Source of the DNA: Salvator merianae
Taxonomy: Eukaryota > Chordata > Lepidosauria > Squamata > Teiidae
NCBI GenBank assembly: GCA_003586115.2
Contig: QVOM02000001.1
Span: forward strand, 12,033,610-12,097,609
Direction: 5' to 3'
Length of the DNA: 64,000 nucleotides
The notes beneath the pieces were generated by a model. The model did not search any database and was not told the origin of the DNA. It worked only from the letters and a program-made list of their open reading frames with translations. Numbering within the stretch: position 1 is the stretch's first letter; each line of letters opens with the position of its first letter. A program made the translations under genes and the position numbers. Below, in pieces: positions 58,263 to 64,000 of this stretch.

Positions 58263-59293
58263 GAGAAAGATTAGGGTCAGGTAACCTACGTATCTACTCA
58301 GTGGAAGACTATCTTAATGAAGATGTTGTTTTCATATTTCTATTTACTTATTGGGTGTACAAATGTATCCAAAGCTGTTGCAACTGAGTTTGAGTGCACT
58401 TATTGCATTCATCTGGATAGAGCAAACATTTGTACAAACTAGATTTTTTAAGGGAAAAAAGGAAATTTGAGTGGAATTGGAAGTTGAATTTTGGAATCCT
58501 GCCCATTATTTCATTCATCACAACAGGCAAGACTATTGCTTTAATTATTCTGATCCTTTTTCTTCTGCTTTATGATCAGCTCTAAGCTTGAGAAGGTCAG
58601 AATGGGATACTGGTAGTTGTAATCCAGTGAGCTCAATTTGCAATTAAAGCTGGAAGAGAAGAAGGAATAGTAGATTAATTTGTGATAATGTGTTTGCCCC
58701 ATTGAAATGTTTTATTACATTAAAAATCAATTTATTCACATGGCATCTGGGTCCACCTCGTTGACCCTTTCTGGCTCTGCCTCCTTGAATGCTCTAGCTC
58801 TGCTTTATTGACCTTCTCTGGCTCTACCTGCTTGACCCCCTCACATGCACCCATCCTGCCTGGAAGCTTTATGAGCAGCCACCTCTGCTCCAGAGATTGA
58901 TCTAAGGTGGATTAAAACTTGTTTGAAGCCAGCCCTAACTCTTCGTGCTCTTTTGGTGCCACTGTTATCGTGTTTATGTCTCTTAACAACTAAGTTGACC
59001 CCTAATTAGAAGAGGAAGAAGATCTTATGATTCCTAACCCTTAGATTTTTGAGGTGATGTTTCTCTGCAAGGGTAGTTTTCCTAGATTATTCTGTGCATT
59101 ACATAGGAAAATGTGGAGTAGGGAGAGGTAAATATGCGCAACTTTTGAAAGTTGGAAAGAAAGGAAGAAAAAAGCAAGAAAATACCAGGACACGTTGCTT
59201 TCCAAGAAAACATTAAGACTTTAAAACTTTTTTGTCACAAGTTAGGCTTTTTAAAATTTTTATTAAAAGAAGCAGCTGATAATGGAGATCTTT
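58263..59293. other. unassigned
   Basis: A short degenerate repeat (ttgaccctttctggctctgc) occurs twice or three times at 58750-58845. No recognised gene. Confidence 0.35.
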
Positions 59294-59307
59294 AGTTTCA
59301 TTTTCTT

Positions 59308-62300
59308 TTTTTTCTTTTTTTAAAATTTTTATTTTGTACATAAAGAAATACAACATTTAGTGCACCCCTCACCCAAAGAAAAAAAAATACATTGAAAAAC
59401 AAACCATCAAACAAGATCTACCCCACCACCACTCTACCAAACAACCCCTTAGGCACATTGGTTGACAACATTAGATATCTTCTTCCATCTTCATCCACCT
59501 TTTTTTTAGCTGGACCAAAGAGTCAGTCTTAATATTTCTTCTCTTATTTCTTCTGACGCTTGGGGTCTCGTGGAAAAATACAATAAGTCTTTCCATTTTT
59601 CCTCTGTTTTAAAAAGCAATTTCAAACCTTGACTTTTAAATCTCATTTCCCGCATTTTATCAAATCTATATTGTTCCATTAGGTACCTATACCAGTTACT
59701 TAATGTCCATTTAGTACTTTCCCTCCATCCCAGTACAATTGTCGATTGCGCTGCCAATATCATTTGAGCAAATAAATACTGTTTTTCCTCACTTATACTC
59801 CCTGATGTCACTTCAAAAAAAACTAGTTCAGGTGATAAATTCAAATTTAAATTTATAATATCATTAATTTCATTCTGAATAACTATCCAAAACAATTTTA
59901 TAATAACACATTCCCACCAAAGATGGAAATATGTACCTCTGTGACCACACCCATGCCAGCATTGCGGTGACATCATGGGTATCATATGTGCTAATTGTGC
60001 TGGTGTCCTATACCATCTATAAAATATTTTCAGGACCATCTCTTGTACCCTATTTTTCTTTAAACCTTTAATTTTCTTCATTTTTTGCCCAACATTTTCC
60101 TTCGTAATATTAATATCTGTTTGCCATATTTGAAACATGCTTTCCATTATTTCATTCTTTTGATTTATTAATAAACCATATATTTTACTCCCTATACCTT
60201 TTGACCCCTTCAAACATTCTTCCAATATTTCCTCTATCTCCATCAATGGTCTGTAGATCAATAAATGTATATTATTAGTTACTGACCAGTTTCTCAAGGA
60301 ATTATAAGTTAGCCATCTTCTCCCCAGAACCTGTTTTATTTCCTGTTCCCTCCATTCCCCTCTAATATTATATAGATCCTTTAAATATTTAAACCCATTT
60401 TCCTTTAATTGATATAATAGTCTTTCTTCCATCACCTCTTGTTCCTTATTTATATATTCAATAGTTGTATATTTTGATATTTGTGGTGCTAGCTTCTGTT
60501 GGTAGGTTCTCCAAATTTCCATAACTTGTTTCAATGGTCCATATAACCCTCTATATTTTCTCTCTGGCATTTTACCCCACATTAAACTACTATTCTCTAA
60601 ATTATGTATCTTTTTCTCTATTTTTACCCATTTTTCTTCCGTTTTAACTTCTAACTCTACTAATTTTTTTATTTGAAAAGCCACATAATATTTCTCCAAA
60701 GTGGGAATAGACCATCCTCCCTCCTGAATTCCCATATTTAAAACCATTTTCCTCAATCTTGGCCGTTTTGTATTAAATATCCAATTATTTATCTTACTAT
60801 CCCATTGTTTCAATGTCCTAATACTTACTTTTTCAGGTAATACTTGAAATAAATACAAAATCCTTGGGATAATAAACATTTTCACCACTCTTATTCTAGA
60901 TAGTATGGACATTACCTTAGTTTTTTTTATTTTTCAACTGTTCATTAACTTTCTTCCATACCTGTCTATAATTTTCATAAAATAATTTATTATTATTTGT
61001 TGTAAGAATTACTCCTAAATACTTCATCTTTTTAACTCCTAATTTTAATCCAGTTAATTTTCTTACTTCAATCTGCTCCTGAGGAGGGGTATTAAGAAAC
61101 ATTATCTCTGATTTAGTTATATTTACTTTTAATCCTGACATTTGAGTAAACTTTTCTAAAATGCCTCTAATTGCTACTACCATTTCCCTAGGTGTTTGGG
61201 TGATTATCATGCATCATCTGCAAATAAATTTATTTTAACTTCTTCCCCTTTAACCTTATATCCCTGCCACCTATTATCCTGTCTAATTTCATTGGCCAAT
61301 GGTTCTATTGCCAAAGCAAATAATAGAGGAGAAAGGGGACAACCCTGCTTTGTCCCATTAAGTATCCTTATCTGCTTTGAACTAATTCCATTTATTTTAA
61401 CACATGCTGTGGATCCCTCATATAAATGTTTAATTACTTCACAAAATTTATCCCCCATATCAAACTTTTGACATACATTATATAAATATTGATGATTCAC
61501 CGAGTCAAATGCCTTCATCACGTCTAATTTCAAAATTCCTACTTTTTTATTGTGTTTTTTAGCATGATAAATTACATTAATTAAATTTCTTATAGGGTCA
61601 CCAATATATCTATTCTTAATGAACCCATATTGATCCTCCTTTATTATTTTTGAAATAATTTCCTCTAACTTTTTAGTCAAAACCTTGGTAAATATTTTAT
61701 AATCCTGGTTTGACAAACTAATTGGTCGATAAGAGCCAGGGTCTACTGGATTTTTTTGAGGTTTTAATATTGTAATTATTTCTATCTTATTCCAAGAATC
61801 TGGTTTTAGTCTATTATTTAATATATCATTAAAAAGAATTTGCATCTGAGGTACTAATAAATTTATAAATTTTTTATAGAAAATAGCTGTAAACCCATCA
61901 GGACCAGGAGACTTAACAGGTTTTAGACCCTGAATTACCTCTTCTATTTCCCGCTGGGTTATATCTGCATTTAATCTCACCTTCTGCTTATCTGTTAATT
62001 TTCTGTCGATAGTCCATACAAAGCCTTGAATTCTGTCTCCCTTATATAGATTTTCATAATATTTAGCCATTATTTCTACTGTTTCCTTATTCTTAACCTT
62101 TATTTCTGCATCTAAATTTTGTAATTTATTAATTGTTCTTTTTTCCTTCTTCTTCCTAATAATTTTTGAGATCCTTTTCATTGCTTGTATATCCCAGCTC
62201 TTATACTCATTTTTAATCAGGGCCCATTTCTTACTACATTTAACAATATCATAATTTTCTAGCTCTTTTTTATTTTCCTCCCAGTCTTGCCTGTTTCTTC

Positions 62301-62825
62301 TTGTCTTATTTTGTATATATTTCAACTGTGACTCCTTTACTTTATTTAACAGCACTTCCCTATTTCTTTTCCATATTTTTCTTTGTAAAGTCCCCAATGA
62401 TATACACTGCCCTCTAATTGTTGCTTTAAAAGCATCCCATAATACATTTTCTGACATTCCTTGAGTTCTATTTTCTATAAAAAATAATTCTATTTCCCTT
62501 TTCAGTCTCTCCTTATACATATCATTTTCTAAAATCCCTGGATCAAATCTCCAATTTTTGCATGGTTCATCTCCTAATTTCATCTGCATAATTATTGGAG
62601 CATGGTCTGACAACCAATTTTGTTCTGTATATATGTTTTCAATTTGAAAGCTATTTGCTTGGTTCATAACAAAGAAATCTATGTTAGTAAACTTTTTATG
62701 CCTTCCTGACCAAAATGTTGGGGGAGATATTCCTGCGTTCACCTTATCATAACCTTCTGTCAAATTCCATCTACTAATATTCCATTTTCTTATATCAAAA
62801 TTAAAGTCACCTGCTACAAACAAGC
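59308..62825 (-). mobile_element. 5'-truncated L1 retrotransposon, young-looking
   Basis: The 3518-bp insert is bracketed by a perfect 14-bp target duplication, agtttcattttctt, at 59294-59307 and 62826-62839. On the - strand it starts inside the endonuclease domain (62823), carries the rest of ORF2 to a stop at 59506, a 3' UTR of about 200 bases, a polyadenylation signal (aataaa, 59333-59328) and an A-rich tail. ORF1 and the 5' UTR are absent, as usual for truncated reverse transcription. The perfect duplication and near-open ORF point to recent insertion. Confidence 0.95.
59506..62823 (-). pseudogene. L1 ORF2 (endonuclease/reverse transcriptase), 5'-truncated, two frameshifts
   Basis: Three pieces: 62823-61207, 61210-60917 and 60912-59506 (538, 97 and 468 codons). 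Endonuclease remnants: AGDFNFD and LSDHAPI. RT: PGPDGFTAIFYKKF, SYRPISLSNQDYKIFTK, motif A LKLDVMKAFDSVNHQYL, motif B GTKQGCPLSPLLFALA, motif C LFADD. The C-terminus has a zinc knuckle, CWHGCGHRGTYFHLWWEC (C-x3-C-x7-H-x4-C). The first shift lies right after FADD at about 61210 (a one-base loss, or a gain of two); the second is one extra A in an A8 run (60921-60928). The first and third pieces are in the same frame. The first about 140 residues of ORF2 are missing, so the protein cannot be functional as it stands. Confidence 0.95.
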
Positions 62826-62839
62826 AGTTTCATTTTCTT

Positions 62840-63439
62840 GATCAAGACATGGGATTCATTTTCAGGCTGAATTTCACCTATGCAAACACATTGGGCTATT
62901 CCTTTTCAGACAAACCTGGTCTACGTAAAAAGCCATTGCACCCAATCCCCAGCACTGCAGATAAATGCCCTCATGTATTTTTGCTGTTAGAAACAGTTGA
63001 CAATTGATGGAGTATGTATTCCATTATTGCTCAATTTCCATTTCTATAGTATAAGGTTGTTTTTCCAAACAACTGAGTGTCTTTTCTTTCAAGATATGTG
63101 ATAAACTAAGATACTTTGCACTTGTTAAAACAGACAAGTCTGTCATTAGTGGCTTTTTCTGGCAAGTAATTGATGATAGAACCTGAGGATAGGTCAGTCT
63201 GTGGTGGGATATAGTGGTAGATTCCACACAAACAAGGCAGAGATGAGAACATGAAATGCCAGGCTGCATTACAGCAGCGGTCCATCTTGTACAGTAACAT
63301 GTTCTTATGGTGATCACCCAGGGGTACCTTTTTCACCCTTGTCACCCCCAGTAATGGAGGGGATGAACAACCGTCATGTATAGCAGCAATATTCTCTGAA
63401 TTTGTCTACTTCTGTGCTGAAGTTATCCAGCTGCCCTCC
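62840..63439. other. unassigned
   Basis: No recognised gene. The two overlapping reverse ORFs at 63024-63345 have no known domain. Confidence 0.3.
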
Positions 63440-63565
63440 ATTTAAAGTGTTATTTATTTAAAACATTGTTTATACCTCTTTTTCATATTAAAGATTTCAA
63501 AGCTGTTTACAAAAATTCAAAACAAAGTTACAAACAATTAAAACAACTGTACATAAAAAGACAGT
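63440..63565 (-). mobile_element. LINE 3' UTR fragment (L2/CR1 type)
   Basis: gtgttatttatttaaaacat then atttcaaagctgtttacaaa is the reverse of the 3' UTR type seen at 28276 and 21780. Confidence 0.5.
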
Positions 63566-64000
63566 ATTCTCTTGTCCGCATACAGGGCTTTGTTAGGCAA
63601 TAAACTCCCTTGAGGCTGTTTCAGAGGATTCTGGTGCTTAGAATAATAGTACTATCAAAGTAGAAACAATTTGTGGTATTCTGGATGAAAATAACTTTAA
63701 AAAACAACCACCACTATGTTTCCTATTAATCTTTGTGAAAGCTTGTTTATTCATGTAGGTTTAATGTTTTAAATCTGTTTTGTTTGCATTTTTAATTTGT
63801 GTCCTCATTGTGCTTGTAAGCTTGTGTGATTCAAATGGGTGTGTACCATAATAAATTAAAGTGATATGATTATGGTTATCCACTTTTTTTCACTGAATTT
63901 TCCAAGATTTGGTGTTTTGCAAGAGAGAGGAAAGCAATTCTTTTTGCCCATTTTCTTCACATTAAGAATAATTTATGCATGTTCCCTGTCACTGGCTCAT
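63566..64000. other. unassigned to window end
   Basis: No recognised gene or repeat. Confidence 0.3.

Noticed and set aside
1..64000. CRISPR array, operon, phage or plasmid features
   Set aside because: Composition, LINE/SINE content and lack of long ORFs are those of a vertebrate genome; the tandem repeats found have no spacer structure.

Overview
The window is vertebrate nuclear DNA, most probably from a squamate reptile (lizard or snake). It has no prokaryotic-style operons and no long host ORF. It is AT-rich and crowded with decayed CR1/L2-type LINEs, L1 LINEs, an RTE/Bov-B LINE 3' end, tRNA-derived SINEs whose 3' tail resembles a Bov-B end, and many short DNA transposons (hAT-like or piggyBac-like). 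Bov-B together with SINEs of this kind is known from squamates; the exact species cannot be told. Family names come from protein motifs and repeat structure read by eye, not from a database search.

Layout. 1-3877: a CR1-like LINE in + orientation (ORF1 esterase tail, then ORF2), with an inverted endonuclease scrap at the left edge. 4325-4925: an inverted copy of a repeat found again at 18283-19372. 7443-7589: a GC-rich, TTAA-flanked MITE-like element. 9362-13910: a second copy of the same CR1-like LINE in - orientation, broken by a solo LTR (9951-10594), a DNA transposon (10699-11203) and an L2-type LINE tail (about 12840-13190). 14987-15495: two SINEs. 15532-16810: a CpG-rich stretch, the best promoter/first-exon candidate; 280 bp of it recurs at 27899-28184. 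17558-17750: a long hairpin made of an inverted repeat dimer. 19640-21560: an old L1 remnant. 21780-31500: mixed LINE and MITE debris. 33040-34140: an internally deleted L1. 38870-42252: more MITEs and LINE pieces. 46108-48001: SINE tandem, LINE tails and a MITE. 48857-48971: one small, well-bounded candidate host coding exon. 49664-51102: a complete hAT element with decayed transposase, inserted in an older repeat. 54460-55765: L1 3' part. 57660-58262: Bov-B LINE 3' end. 59308-62825: the youngest-looking element, a 5'-truncated L1 on the - strand with a nearly open ORF2.

Functional reading. The window looks like intronic or intergenic DNA. If it lies in a gene, the + strand is favoured: a possible first exon ending at 15937 and a coding exon at 48857-48971, but I cannot name the gene or prove that the two are connected. 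I found no new enzyme system, CRISPR array or gene cluster. The most informative material is the nested order of insertions, which gives relative ages; the duplicated CpG-rich segment; the long hairpin; and the candidate exon.
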